From Polytrichum commune (Eukaryota > Streptophyta > Polytrichopsida > Polytrichales > Polytrichaceae), in NCBI GenBank assembly GCA_950295325.1, contig CATNTY010000039.1, positions 1-32,871 on the forward strand: a stretch of 32,871 nucleotides of DNA. Reading direction: 5' to 3'. Positions 12,060 through 24,100 of the stretch are shown piece after piece. How positions within the stretch are numbered: position 1 is the first letter of the stretch; each line of letters starts with the position of its first letter. Under the pieces are notes generated by a model. That model ran no database searches. It saw nothing but the letters and a program-made list of their open reading frames with translations, and had not been told where the DNA came from. The translations under genes were made by a program, and so were the position numbers.

Positions 12060-12800
12060 ATTTGAAAGTGTACAAGTTTCCCAATTCAAATACAAATGGT
12101 ATCAAATGGAGTCCTCTCAATGACCTCCTTCTTTCCAAGCATGTTGCTTCTCTAGTTTGTGAAATAACAAATGATCAATCTATTAGAAGCATTAAAAATG
12201 GTTAATTTTCACCTTGGCCCATTCTTTCTCTTGCAACTTGAAGTCACAATAAGTCATCCTTGAGCTTGAACTACCTTAATATTCTTGAGGCTATGATCAA
12301 GGCAAGGTTTTTTTTTCTAAGATATTCATGGGGCCTCAACAAATCACCAATAACTCAGTGATGATGCTTTTGTGGGCCAAAAAATTGTTCATTATGACTA
12401 GAAATCATTGGCCAAATTTTGGACTTCAAAGAGTTTGAGAAACAATACAAGGTCTTAGTATGCAACTTGGTGTGGGGTCAAATGCCTTTTGGTTCCAAAA
12501 AACATTTCATTTTGAAGTTGCTTTGTCTTAAATAGTTAAGAAATTTAATAGGTTTTCATAGAAGTGAAGATAAGTACGTACGGAGTTTGGATTATGAACC
12601 TTGATTTAGAGACTATGCCTTTACTTAGTCTTGAAAACTACATTTGACATTGTAGACCTTTTCTATTTGGAGACAATGCAATGGTTGGTATCAAAGGATT
12701 CTTGTCAATGCCCTCTTTCCAAGAATGAATTGATGCCTCCTCTTTGTAAATTTACAAATCATTAACTACAAGCATTAGATATGAATGGTTTTATACAAAT
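12060..12800. repeat. Diverged direct repeat pair, about 150 bp each, 590 bp apart
   Basis: The segment from TTTGACATT at about 12055 (with GGTATCAAA, CTTTCCAAG, ACAAAT, AAGCATTA and AATGGTT in order) recurs from about 12647. Similarity is imperfect. No gene was seen between the copies. Confidence 0.5.
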
Positions 12801-13789
12801 ATTTAAAAATGGAGAGTAATTGCCACTATTGTATTTTGTGCAAAGATTTGTTTAGAAATTCCATGCTAACATGCACCATCCCCAAATATATTGGCTCCCT
12901 ACACCAAATCATGAAGTTGTAGGACTAGAATTACTCACTTCCTTCTTCTTTTCGTGTGCTTTTGTATGGTTTAAAAAAGAAGTGAAAGGCAGGAATGGCG
13001 TTGTTGCTGACATCCCATTTACACTATGCATTTGGCTCTCATTGCATTCATGTTTGAGGTGATTTGTTTGTCACCCCGATGCCCTCTCCACATTCTCCAA
13101 TATCTTCCACCATTGCGCTTTGAGGCGCTATACCATTTTCTTGGCTTTCTCCGCTCTCATGTTCTCAAGGCCCATGCCTCCGCAAATTTTGTTGCTCATG
13201 TCTCCTATTGTTATTCCTCCTCTTGTCGTTTGACAACTTTTCATTTTTCACTTCTAATTTTTTTGCACAAGTTCTTTCATTTTTGTTTGCTCCATTGATT
13301 TTTATTTGTTCTTGTTCTACTATAACTTTCAAGTAGTCATTAGAAGTAATCACTATGGATTTTGTGAAATCTAGTAGTGAATCTCAAGGCTTCTTGTCAT
13401 GCACAGGGTGATTGACAACATGATTAAGAGGTGTGGATGGAATTGACAACTTTAATGTCCAGGTCCAAGCCTTCCATCTCCGCCAACATATCACAATTAG
13501 ATGGATCCATATTGACATAATAATTTTCCACACGAGGTTCCCGTTCCTTAGCAAATTTTCACTACAAGAGAAACAATGGTTTTTAGTACAGTGTTTTAGC
13601 AGGCATGTGCTAATTGGACCAACACTTCATGAAAAAAAGGAAATCGACATGTTCCTAGTATAAGTGTTGGAAAATAGTCATTGTTGACACATTGACGGCC
13701 CGATATTGTTTATAGGACAACTCACATCAACATTAGACAATTTGCATAATAGATTGTCTGAATTATGGTCGGTAATTTTTAGGGCGTAT
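12801..13789. other. Intergenic, no gene seen
   Basis: Contains CACTACAAGAGAAACAATGG at 13560-13579, which resembles one CACTA terminus without a partner. No supported coding. Confidence 0.5.
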
Positions 13790-14590
13790 GTGGAAAATCA
13801 TATACACAGTAAATAGTAGACAGTTTCCAGTATATAATAAATAAAAGGCTGTTAATAGCAAAATATTATACTATAAATAGTAAATAAGAATAGCACATCA
13901 TAAATAGAAATAATACAATAAAATAATAAAATAATACATATCATACCATAAATAGTAAATAATATACTATATACAGTAGATAAGAATAACATACTGAAAA
14001 TAATAAATAATAAACTATATAAAATAGATAATAATATAAATAATAGAAATAATAAACAGAAGACCATTAATAATACTAATATACTATGAATATTAAATAT
14101 TAAATATTAGACTATAAATAGTAAACAATATATAATATACAGTATATAATAATAACCTACTAAAAATAAATTAAATAAATTAAATAAATAAAATAAAATC
14201 ATAAAATCATAAAAATAAGAAACATCAGACCATTAATAGTAATAATATACTATAAATAGTAAATAGTAAATATCATACCATAAATAGTAAATAATATACT
14301 ATATACAGTAGATAATAATAACATACTGAAATTATAAAATACTATATATAAAATACTATAAATTATAAAGAATGAATATTAGGCAGTACATAGTAAATAT
14401 GATAATATAAATAGTAAATACAAGGCAGTAAATAACAAATACGAGACACTTAATAGTAAATAATAGGCACTATACAACAAATACTGGATAATAAATTATA
14501 AGCAGTAAATAATAAATAGTAAATAATATATGCCGTATATAGTTGATATTATATTGTATATAGTAAATAAAATATAAATAGTAACTTGGG
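13790..14590. repeat. AT-rich degenerate minisatellite of TAAATAGTAAATA words
   Basis: About 800 bp built from variants of AAATAGTAAATAATA, ATACTATATACAGTAGATAA and ATAATATAAATAG, with almost no C or G except isolated GTA, CAG and GGC. A nearly identical 60-bp block occurs at 13941-14000 and 14273-14331. It contains no gene. Confidence 0.88.
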
Positions 14591-14631
14591 GCCTCTATAT
14601 ACAAATGTTTTAAATACTTCAAATGTATCAT

Positions 14632-14805
14632 GCGCGGAGTGGTGGCTTAGCGGCTAAGGCCTCTATGTGAGAGCCAAGAGGTTCAAGGATCAAACCCCTT
14701 GGCCCCCCCCCCCTTGGCTTAGCCTACTAGGCTAGGCACATAGAACTATAGGTGCTTATAGATGGCAAGGCTCGGGAGGTGAGGATTGGACTTACGTATG
14801 ATGAA
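14632..14805 (+). mobile_element. tRNA-derived SINE-like sequence
   Basis: GTGGCTTAGCGGCTAAGG (14643-14660) resembles a tRNA A box, and GAGGTTCAAGG...CAAACCCC (14679-14697) resembles a B box, with a spacing of about 35 bp as in plant SINE heads. It is not a foldable tRNA: the T-arm loop is too long and the acceptor stem does not close. A C11 run and a tail follow. Confidence 0.35.
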
Positions 14806-15304
14806 TATCTTTTTTATTCAAAATAAGACCACTCATTATTCAACATATCAACCAATGATAGCCCTACACATGCATGCACGTTTTAACGTTAAGTAATAAT
14901 TTAGTGTGGAGCCCGTAAAACAATTAGTATATTCAGACATCATAAGCAATGGTCCTAAACATATTGGCTATGTCCAAATGAACAATCCATGGGATGTAGG
15001 GCATGGTCCCCCAAGACATGACGTAGACAACACAATTTCTAGTAATATATGATATTAAGTCACGTCTTTGTTTACTTCAATAAATGTCATGTTACATGTC
15101 TAGATTGTACGCAATCTCTAGTAGTGTTTGTTGCCTTCTGTTGAGAATCATGTAAATATTCTTCACCATCATCTACCACTTTCACCCCCCACCTTCTTTG
15201 TCATGTTTGCTTTGGTCGTTTAATATCATGTTTGTTGTTTGTTTCAATGCTTTAGGTTGAGAGTACGCGTTGTCATTTCTTCTTTAAAGGGTTGCTAGAA
15301 TGTT
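14806..15304. other. Intergenic flank of the pogo-like pseudogene
   Basis: Probably includes the 3' end of the pogo-like element on the minus strand. No TIR was recognised. Confidence 0.4.
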
Positions 15305-16483
15305 TGAGACGGTTTCAAGTGTCATTGGATGGCCTCTTTATTGAGGGGAAAATTTTCGGTGCCCTTGAATCCGTTTTTTATATTCTTTTCCGATTATGCC
15401 TTCCTCTAAGCTAGTAAAATCCAGTGAGCCAATGTTTCTTTTGTGGTTGTCTTTGTCAAATTTTGGGCTTGCCAATAGTCACGGTATGCTTTGAAATATT
15501 CTTTGAATGGATTGAAGACGCTACAGTCAGTGGTTGTATAGTGTGGGATGTGTGGGACAAGAGAGTTAGCAAGTCCAACCTTCCAAGTTTCGCTTCTTCT
15601 ACCACTTCAAGGGTTATGTGACTAGTATGTCCATCCATTATCAACAAATGTTGTCTCTCAAGTGAGATGCCTCCTAGTCTTTCAACACTTTGGATAAAAT
15701 GTGACATGCATGCATTTTCTTGGATAGCCATAGTGGGTCCCGGCTCGCACCTTTGAATGTACTTTTAGAGGAAGTATTTGCCACCAAAACTGCAAAATGA
15801 AGGAATGGTCGCCCCGCCTGCATTCATGTTAGCAAGAATGGACATCCATTCTCTCTTGTCGGGCACAACAAAATGAATGTTCCATGTACCTCTACGGATG
15901 ATAACAAGTGCCCATCATTTCCTCCCTCCTTGAATGCCCAACTCGTTGCAATTGCAAATTCTATATGGAGAGTAGGAATGTGAATTGTAAAGTGTCCCAA
16001 GATTGTCATAGAAATTTTTGGCATTTGTTGTAATCAAGCCTAAGCCCTTGGCAATTCTAACACATGTATGACTCATAGGGTCACCTTGGGGTGCCTTCTC
16101 CACCACCAATTTATCCAATGTTTCCCTGAGATTCCATCACATAATGGATCCCACCTTCCTTTGGTAATCTCATAAACCTTAAGATTTAATGCAATGGGCA
16201 TTAAACAATATCCTAAGTCACAGATGTTCACCAAATAATCCACTATATGTTTTATTTCTTGTGGACTTAGAACAATTGGGGGGGGGGTGCTTTCGGGAAA
16301 TGCACATCCCATAGCACCATTCATGAAGAGTAGAGTAGGTATCTGAAACTTATATGATGTTTTCATTGTGTTTGTTCTGATGTCCACTGCAGCCATAGTT
16401 GCCTTAAGTTGCTCATCACTCCATGTGTTCATAATTCTTTCTCGCAATCGGCCTATGTCTCTTGCAACCTTGTTCTCTCGCAA
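15305..16483 (-). pseudogene. Decayed pogo/Tigger-like transposase (CENP-B HTH + DDE_1)
   Basis: Pogo-like transposases pair CENP-B/psq-type helix-turn-helix DNA binding with a DDE_1 nuclease. On the minus strand, from 16483: TWSDEQLKATMAAVD (psq-type helix), LSPQEIKHIVDYLV, GISGKHWINWWWRRHP (CENP-B-type HTH), then with frame changes KNFYDNLGTLYN, ICNCNELGIQGG, HLLIMDGHTSHITLE (about 15648-15604), LSHTSHTIQPL, NPFKEYFKAYRDYW and NGFKGTENFPLNKEAI ending near 15328. The second Asp (MDGHTSH) is kept but the first, NADETG in the family, is NCNELG. Several frameshifts and stops confirm a pseudogene. TIRs were not identified. Confidence 0.85.
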
Positions 16484-17999
16484 TCACATGCCTATTGTTG
16501 AATTGGGAGTTGTTGATGTCTCGGTTAACGTTTTTGAGACATGTAGGGTCAGTGGGGGACTTGTAGTTGTAATATCCTCCACGGATTGAGATCAATGAGC
16601 CAATTGCCTCCTAGAAGCTCTATGGCATGTTAAGCTACAAGAATCCATGCCTAGTTGGTTCATTGACATGTGCGCACCAGCAAATAGCTCACTTTGACTT
16701 GCCAATGTCATACACATGTAAGCATAGCTTGTTCATGAATTGTCAAGTATCTCTCAATTTTTTTATTTGAACATATTGAATATCAACTAGATGACAATAG
16801 CTAGAATAAAATATTTTCATAGTTGTTACAATAGAGAGAAGTGTCTGATTCAATTTTGACCTTCATTATTCTCTGACCGATTAGTGCAACAATAGGGAAA
16901 ATAAGATGGTAGGAACTTTTTATTTTTGCAAATTTATTTTGCAAATCATGATTAGTTCAGGCATGTTTTAAACCATGGTTTAGGTTGAAGTACATTGATT
17001 TTCTTGCTTGCAATCCCTAGTCAATACTTAAAGAGAGTATTGACATAATATGTGTTGAATATTATGCCTCCAAGTCTTTCCGAGAATGCACTTTGAGTAG
17101 GATCAATAAGAATTCAAGCATAATAACCTCACATGGTCTTGCTGCAGTTGATGGACATTGGTGATTGATAACTCATGGTGCTAGTAGATTGCTCCTCCAA
17201 GTGCCATTTCTCCTCCGTGACTAATTCTCTTGCAACACCTCCAAGTTACGGTAGTCAACAAGCTACTTACTAGTTGGAGATTTGTTACCATTATTATTTG
17301 ACCCGTCATTGCTACTCAACATACCCTTGCCAACCAACTGATTTGGTACAACATAATCATACGGTTGCTCTTCAATGACGCCCGTTGTTGCTTCTACCAT
17401 GTGACTGCAAATTGGTGTGCACTTGCCTCAAATTCCTCAATGAGAATGAAATTGCCACCTACACCACTTGATTTTTGCTATTGCATGAAGCTAGAAAGTT
17501 TACAAGGCATAATGTTAGTTGGTAGTCAAAGAGTTGCAAATGCAAGTTTGTAGATCTCAAAGTCATGCACTTATGCCTATAAATTTGAGAGTGCAGAATT
17601 GTGAGTCGCTTATGGCGGGTTTTAGAATCCGCTAAGCCATAACTACATTCTTCATGACCATCCACGTGTACACATAATCACCATTAATCTCAAAATCAAC
17701 TTGTAGAAGCTTTTAAACTAGTACAAATCATTTGTTTACCAATAATATAGGCCACCATTCTCACTGGTTCATGCTCTAATTAATGTGACAATTGGCAATC
17801 ATGTCCTACTATGCACACAAGCCCAAGCCGTGAAGCATGGAACCTTATTTTTAACCACCCATGAAAAGAAATTACTAAAATCAATCCCAACCTAATTGAA
17901 ATTCGGGTACCCTATAAATTCATGATGGGGTCTATATTATTGGTAATTAAATAGATACTCTAAAGATCGAGAATAGGCGATTTTACTCTACTCATCTTG
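16484..17999. other. Intergenic with small coding-like remnants
   Basis: On the minus strand 17399-17263 stays open for about 45 codons (TGVIEEQPYDYVVPNQLVGK, then an Asn-rich stretch to a TAG). A hairpin TTATGGC...GCCATAA lies at 17610-17642. Neither can be assigned. Confidence 0.4.
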
Positions 18000-18570
18000 A
18001 ACTATCATGCTAAGCCTCTCGAGTGATCTAAACAGTCCCACCTTTGGTGGGAAGTACTTATGAACCACATCCTAAGCATTCACGCCAAAATCACCATATT
18101 TTGCCTCCTTTAGGGTATCTTTGAGTGCAACCAACTCCTTCAAGCTCAAGTTGGGAAAATGGGTGACAAGTGGACACAAGGACAAATAACTATTGCCTTG
18201 AACATTTCAAGGTATTGATTATATTTTTGTCCTCACTTTGTTCTCAAATCAACCCATGTGTCTACAACCCCTAAAAACTCTCAACGCATATTTGACCGCA
18301 CGAAATACTGCATAATTGGGTGTAGAGGAAACAAACCATCTCCACTCATGTTTAATACCCACAAAGTACACACTTGGGAATGATGTCATCAATGACGACT
18401 TTAACAAGTGGATCGCAAGATTGCAATAGATGCGGGCGAATATGTTGCACCACCAAGTTGTTCGGTAGTTCAAGAATGTAACCAACATCAAAGCCCTCAA
18501 GGGTGGATGCCCATTTAGGGGTGTAGACGGGCAAGTCAAAGTTCCAAGACGTTCCCGATCCTAACATGCG
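18000..18570 (-). pseudogene. Unidentified broken coding remnant
   Basis: Two minus-strand frames read as one protein broken by a frameshift near 18355: FDLPVYTPKWASTLEGFDVG, ILELPNNLVVQHIRPHLLQ and VKVVIDDIIPKCVLCG, then HEWRWFVSSTPNYAVFRAVK. About 100 bp further on, another frame gives LSLKELVALKDTLKEAKYGD, a stop, and DVVHKYFPPKVGLFRSLERL. The composition looks protein-like, not random. I do not recognise the family; it could be transposon-encoded or a dead host gene fragment. Confidence 0.4.
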
Positions 18571-19085
18571 TGTGTCAAGACATCATCCATTTTCCACACA
18601 AGTAGATTCATCTACACATTGAAGTCATAACAACATGGATGTGTTTAACCGAGCGAAGACGTACAATATGAAATCAAGCATTCAAATCAGAATGTACATG
18701 CACATATCAATGTTGCATGTGGACATGTATGCAATTCATCTTGCCGTGTTTAATGTAGAATGATTCACACTTGGTATTCAATCTTTAATCAAAGTTGCAC
18801 ATGAAACTTAGTACATGGGTGATGACGTCTATCGATATACTACTAATTACTACTCTATGCTTATATGCTAGACATCAATGCCTTACTACAAAATGGATAA
18901 ACGTGGGAAAAAGGCCGTTGGAATTACAGTCACCACTACTTGCAAAAGGCATGAGCAAGAAAAGCGTTAGAAACACTAGCCATAATCCAATAATCAACCA
19001 TGACCAGGAAAGTAGCTGACACTATAGGGATAATAGGTAACCATGCGAGGAAAGAAACCAACACTACATGCTACAACTAGGATCC

Positions 19086-19283
19086 ATGGAAATCTAAGAC
19101 CCAAAGTTGCAGAGGTTCACCAAATTGCAAGGAAGATTCTAAGAAATTTGGCAACCCTACAAGGCCTAAACTTGATCCACCAAAATCGGGAATTAGTTCC
19201 TAGAAAATTTAGCAACCCTAATGGGTTGCATTGTGATCCATCAAATTCAAGAGAGGTTTTGCCAACATTTGGTAACCCTAGAG
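19086..19283. repeat. Tandem repeat, about 60 bp, roughly three copies
   Basis: ATTTGGCAACCCTA starts at 19146, ATTTAGCAACCCTA at 19207 and ATTTGGTAACCCTA at 19267. Each is preceded by a CCACCAAAAT-like block. An 82-codon open frame runs across it, but the 60-61 bp period and low conservation argue against a gene. Confidence 0.7.
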
Positions 19284-19289
19284 GCATGT

Positions 19290-20974
19290 AGGTGCAATTT
19301 GAACAACCCAGCACATGTTTGAAGGTCCACTCACCTTGTTGTCAATGCCGCCCTTGCTCATCACCTCACTCCCTTATACGTCCTCTACCTTGATGATTAC
19401 CTTAGTTCATGTATGCACTCGCCTTCAATGATCACCTCAATTTATGTTGCCCAACCCCAAACCCATCAATAGTTGTGCCCTCTCACACTATGTCGCCCTT
19501 GTTCAAGGTGCACAAAGCACAAAGCACAACCTTATAAGAAGGTTGTTGAGACTCAAACGATGTGGCAACCTCTCAGAGATTCAAGCGTTGGTGGAGGAAT
19601 GAGGGAGTGAATGGAAAGGATAAAAGGGTAGGTCCATGTGGAAACCCTGGAAATGGGGCAAAACCAGGAGACGATCCTAAATGCGGGTTGCCTAGACTTT
19701 GACATTGTGGTTATGTTTAACCTACTAACACATGATCCTCAATATGCCAAATATAGCCCAAGAGCCTAAACTGAAGGTGAAACTTGAGTATGACCAAGCA
19801 TCCCAAGACTTTAAGGATAACTTTAACATCCTCCATAGAACACGTCTAATATATAATTTTCATCAATTTGTTTGTGTTTGATGTAGAACCACACTAAGAA
19901 AACTATCCTTGAAATCTTTCAACCACTTTTTGGCTTCTCATGCATTTAGGGGTTATGGTAAGTAATTACTCTAATTAAAACCCAGCTTGATCAAATTTCC
20001 ATCCCAACATGATCAAAATTATGGTACCCTATAAATTGCAAATGGGGTCTTGATCGAGAATAGACGCCTCTACTACAAGTGCCAACCAACTTGTTCGTGC
20101 CTATTCAAGGTGTTCACCTTCAAAAGGATGTAGTAGTCGTCAAGGATTCTCTAATTCTTGTAATCCTCTTACGAGATTACATATAAATTTAGACCAAGTC
20201 AAAAATGAAGCAACACCATTATTTTAATCCGGTGGCAACATCCGAATGGTCTCTGTATGTGGTGTTTGTGATTTGTCATAAAGCACCAAGTGTCATGTGA
20301 CATTCGCCTTACTTGCCACCTAATGATTGCAAGGCAATTAATTTGGCTCAATATGAGTAGTGTGAGCCATGCTACAACAAATATTCAGTGTAATGCAAAT
20401 TAAACATGTTTATTATGTTTAATGCTTAGCTGAGATTGGACCACGTGCTCAATATGATAACCGTTCTAGGCTAAATATTAAATATAATTGGAAGGGACCT
20501 ACATGACCATTTAATGAGCACGAGAATCTTCACTTTGCTAGTGAATGAGATATTCACATGAGCTCCGATAATTATGAGGAAAGTGGCTACAGTGTCAATT
20601 AGGATTTGCTGAGAGTCTCATACCAATCACATGTTTCATATCCTAGAAGTGGGCTAGACGGGAAAAAAGTAACCATTTAAGACCCATCTACTTTATATTC
20701 CAAATGGATCCCGCCACCACTTGCTCAAAGTACTGAAGCGTACAATGAAGCTCCCAGAGGACAAAAGAGTACATGCAATTTGAACATATGGTAAGTAAGT
20801 TGCAGACTAAAGGCTCCTCACTTAATGCAACATCAATCAGTGCTCAAAGGGGGGACAAAGAGCCATTCTTAGTGGCAAATTGACTATACAAGGATTTTTT
20901 TTTAACAGCATGTGAAATTGTTGCACTGTACTTTACATCTATAGGAGCTTTCAGAAATTGGATCTGGCTACCTC
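19290..20974. other. Intergenic and 3' flank of the E1 gene
   Basis: No coding seen beyond the repeat noted near 19976. The E1 3' untranslated region should lie just below 20975; no clear AATAAA signal is visible there, which is common for plant genes. Confidence 0.45.
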
Positions 20975-21193
20975 CTATCGCACTTTGGCCACAACATCCG
21001 GAACCTCAACATCCTCATCATTTGCATCTGTGCATGAAATGGAGAAAGTGATATTGCTCTCTGTGGGTGGCAGTGTCACCTTGCCCACTGTAGTGACAAG
21101 GTCGATCAGACTTAATGGCATCCTGTCTTGAAGCTTTTTTCGAGGAAGAAACTCGGCATACAGCAAGCTCTTCCCAAATGAAAGCATAGTAAT
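20975..21193 (-). CDS. E1 exon 13: end of ubiquitin-fold domain and stop
   Basis: Codes residues 1075-1146, starting [17 protein letters not shown] and ending [14 protein letters not shown] then TAG. The joined LEITMLS reading resembles animal UBA1, and DVEVP is conserved at E1 C termini. The acceptor is GTGGTGCAG|ATT. Confidence 0.93.
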   Translation of the reverse strand: MTMLSFGKSLLYAEFLPRKKLQDRMPLSLIDLVTTVGKVTLPPTESNITFSISCTDANDEDVEVPDVVAKVR

Positions 21194-24100
21194 CTGCACC
21201 ACAATGTCACCCAGAAAAAAATCTTCAGTTAGATTTCTTCTTGTCTTGTTGGAAATAATGAAATTTCAGGTTGGACAACAGCAAGTGAAACCTTTTTCTT
21301 GACAAGAGATACTCTGGAATCCCAATAGTAAAAGACACAGCATAAAGAAATTGTCACAAGTCACAATAGAGTAATCCTTTACCTCGATGGGACTTTTTGC
21401 TGGGAGTTGGTCCCCTCTGATTTTCCATTTGGTAGTTTTGCATGCAAAGTAAGTAATTCCTTTCCACTTGTGGTGCATGCTTAGAGGTAGTGTTTGAATT
21501 GGATTGAAGAGCAACCTATTTTGGTGGTTCATTTGAGGGCCAAACTTCTTTTAGCACTTATTGGCATGCAAAAAATGAGTCTGATCCTCAATGAACCGCT
21601 ATAGAATGTTCTACGCTCAAACCTCTACACTACCTCCAAGCAGACATAAAATTACCAAACATGGAAGGTGTTGTATGCAAAACAACGAACTCCCGACAAA
21701 AAGTTATGTTGAGTTAGAGGATAACTCTAATATTCAAGAGAAATCTTGTACACGAGATAAATACCTCAAGACCCTGTTGGCGCTGGAATTCAGCTAAAAA
21801 TGTTTCCAAGTTCATGTTCTGACAGTCCATCTCAAACCTGTCCCACAATGTCCACACTAACGGTGTTCCATGCTTCCTTGCCACCTGAACCAACAGAAAT
21901 AATGTTCGTCAGTAAAAACCAAAGGACTTGCACACAACAAGGACCTATCTGTACCAGTCAAAATATATCTGGACAAGAGTTGAATCAAATGGTTCTGATT
22001 TAATATGTTTGAAAAGGGTAGCAAATTACCGTGTGCTCCAAAGCTTGAATAGGTTGTGCAAAAGCAAAGAGAGGTACAGCCAAGTTGAAGTATGCATGTT
22101 TATAATCGAATCGCGGCTTTCCCTGAATTAGCTTGTACAACTCCAAACACATCAGACCTCCCACCACCGCTGTGGTTGTCACGATAGCGGGAATAACTCT
22201 TCCACCAACAAGCCTTGCCTGCAACCCACTTAACAGTGTTACCCTACAGGTGCAAAATGGACTATACCACTCTCTATTTCAAACGGACTTTTTTAATTTA
22301 AAAATCCCTGATATTTTCCATGTGTCAATCCTACATTGGCTGAGCCCCTCTCTAAATCGCACATGGAAACTACATTCTGGCACTAGTAAACATGGAAATA
22401 GAGTGCCCTCTATTGTAGTACCCGGCCAACACACACCTGTAATTTATCTGTACTGGGAATGCCATAATTCTGTGCCCTCAAACTGGCAGCTGCAGCCACA
22501 AACTCGGCATGAAAACTGTGCTCATCGTCCTTCTGAAACTCAATGGGCACCAATCTGTATCCCTGTAATCATAAGATGTTAATAAGTGACCATAACCAAA
22601 ATCACAGGTTGAGTAACTTGAACTGGTGACTTTCACCACGCAAATTAGATCAACTCCATGATAGAACAGCTCTATTAGAATCCCAAGTTTCTATAAGTAT
22701 ACAATAATTACAAACGTACTTCAATTTAGCTGCGCATACATCAAATACAACACTCGTGAATGACGATTCCAAGTATAACAAAGTATGCCAATATGTGCAA
22801 TTAGGCTGCCTTCACAAATAGGCTGTCTCTTTACACATGCATATTACCTTGGGTCAAAATCAGAAAACAAAAACTTACAACTTTGTTAATCCATTCGTAC
22901 AGCAACCACAGTATAGTAATAATCACCATATATTGTTACTGTGGTAGTTACGTATAAAAATAGTGTGGAATGTTGATATATTGATATGGGGCAAACTAAT
23001 TGCACATATCAGTGTAGCTGAATCAACAGGAAACCATGCTTCAAAAATGGTAGGTCTGTACTAACCGCAAGAGTAGCTGGGGTGGGGAGCTCGCGTAAAA
23101 TTCTTTCACATGACTCAGCAGCCTCAGTGTCCTCTGCATGTCGACCCCTTCGTTGTTGACTAGGTTGATTTCGCAACTCATTATCTGTTACTGCAATCTT
23201 CACCCCTTCCTATACCAAAGCTTTGGTGGTCAATTAAAAAGAGGCTAAACAATCTCAAAATTAGAGAGGAGGTTTGAAGATGGTTTAAAATATTGGAGCA
23301 CTGTAGATATAGAGGTCTGAGTGGAACTCCATACATAAAATGAACTGAAATATTTCTATTCACTACACTGGATATAGCCATTAGTGTGGCCCACATTCAG
23401 TGCGATATCATAATACCTCAAATAGTTCATGAATAATTCACATAGCGCTGATTACAAATAACTACACCAGCTATGAATGTACCAGGTATTGTGGTCCATG
23501 CTATTTGTGAAATAAAAATTGGTGTGTAATTTAATAAGATTAGGTTGATATAATAACACACTTGACAAATATTTCATTTTATGTAACATCCTGTTTATTA
23601 TTTGAAAAGAGACGTTAATTCTCAATAAGTTCAGGAATTAGCAGCCAATGCGAGATAGTAAGACTAATTATCAACTCACAATAATGGCGATATTCAGTGT
23701 AGCAAAGTCTGCAAATTCCATCCCTTGAAACCAAGATACTAACCCCTAAAGGCTAAATGGTTGTTAAGCCTTTCCTTCATCACCAGTATGAGACATCTAG
23801 TATCTCCTTGTATTTCTCATTGTCTCCATATAAAATGTTAATGCAACAGAATTGTATTTAAAAGACCATCGGTAACAAATTATTGGTTTCAATCTCAATA
23901 AGACAACAGTGTTCATGCACTTTAGTACAACTCATCACCAATAGCAATAGCCCATGCCATTCTCCATTCTCCCCTTTCTTTCATGTCAACATCCACATTT
24001 TATTGGAGAAACTCGAGCTCTTCAGGAGGATTTAGGAATAATCACTAAAAAATCTCATGTATGGATATTAATTTTTCGTGTAAATTTCAGATATAGGTTT

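Larger units (their letters stand above)
17878..20075. repeat. Diverged dispersed repeat pair (17878-17980 and 19976-20070)
   Basis: Both contain AATCCCAAC or CATCCCAACAT, then GGTACCCTATAAATT, ATGGGGTCT and GATCGAGAATAG in the same order and orientation. The copies lie about 2.1 kb apart. They could be ends or internal parts of an old transposon bracketing 18-20 kb. Confidence 0.5.

Noticed and set aside
13560-13579. A second CACTA terminus (CACTACAAGAGAAA)
   Set aside because: No inverted partner or target duplication was found nearby.
14632-14713. A tRNA gene
   Set aside because: A- and B-box-like words are present, but the acceptor and T arms do not fold, so only a SINE-like call is kept.
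19043-19291. An 82-codon plus-strand frame
   Set aside because: It runs through the 60-bp tandem repeat and has no recognisable motif.
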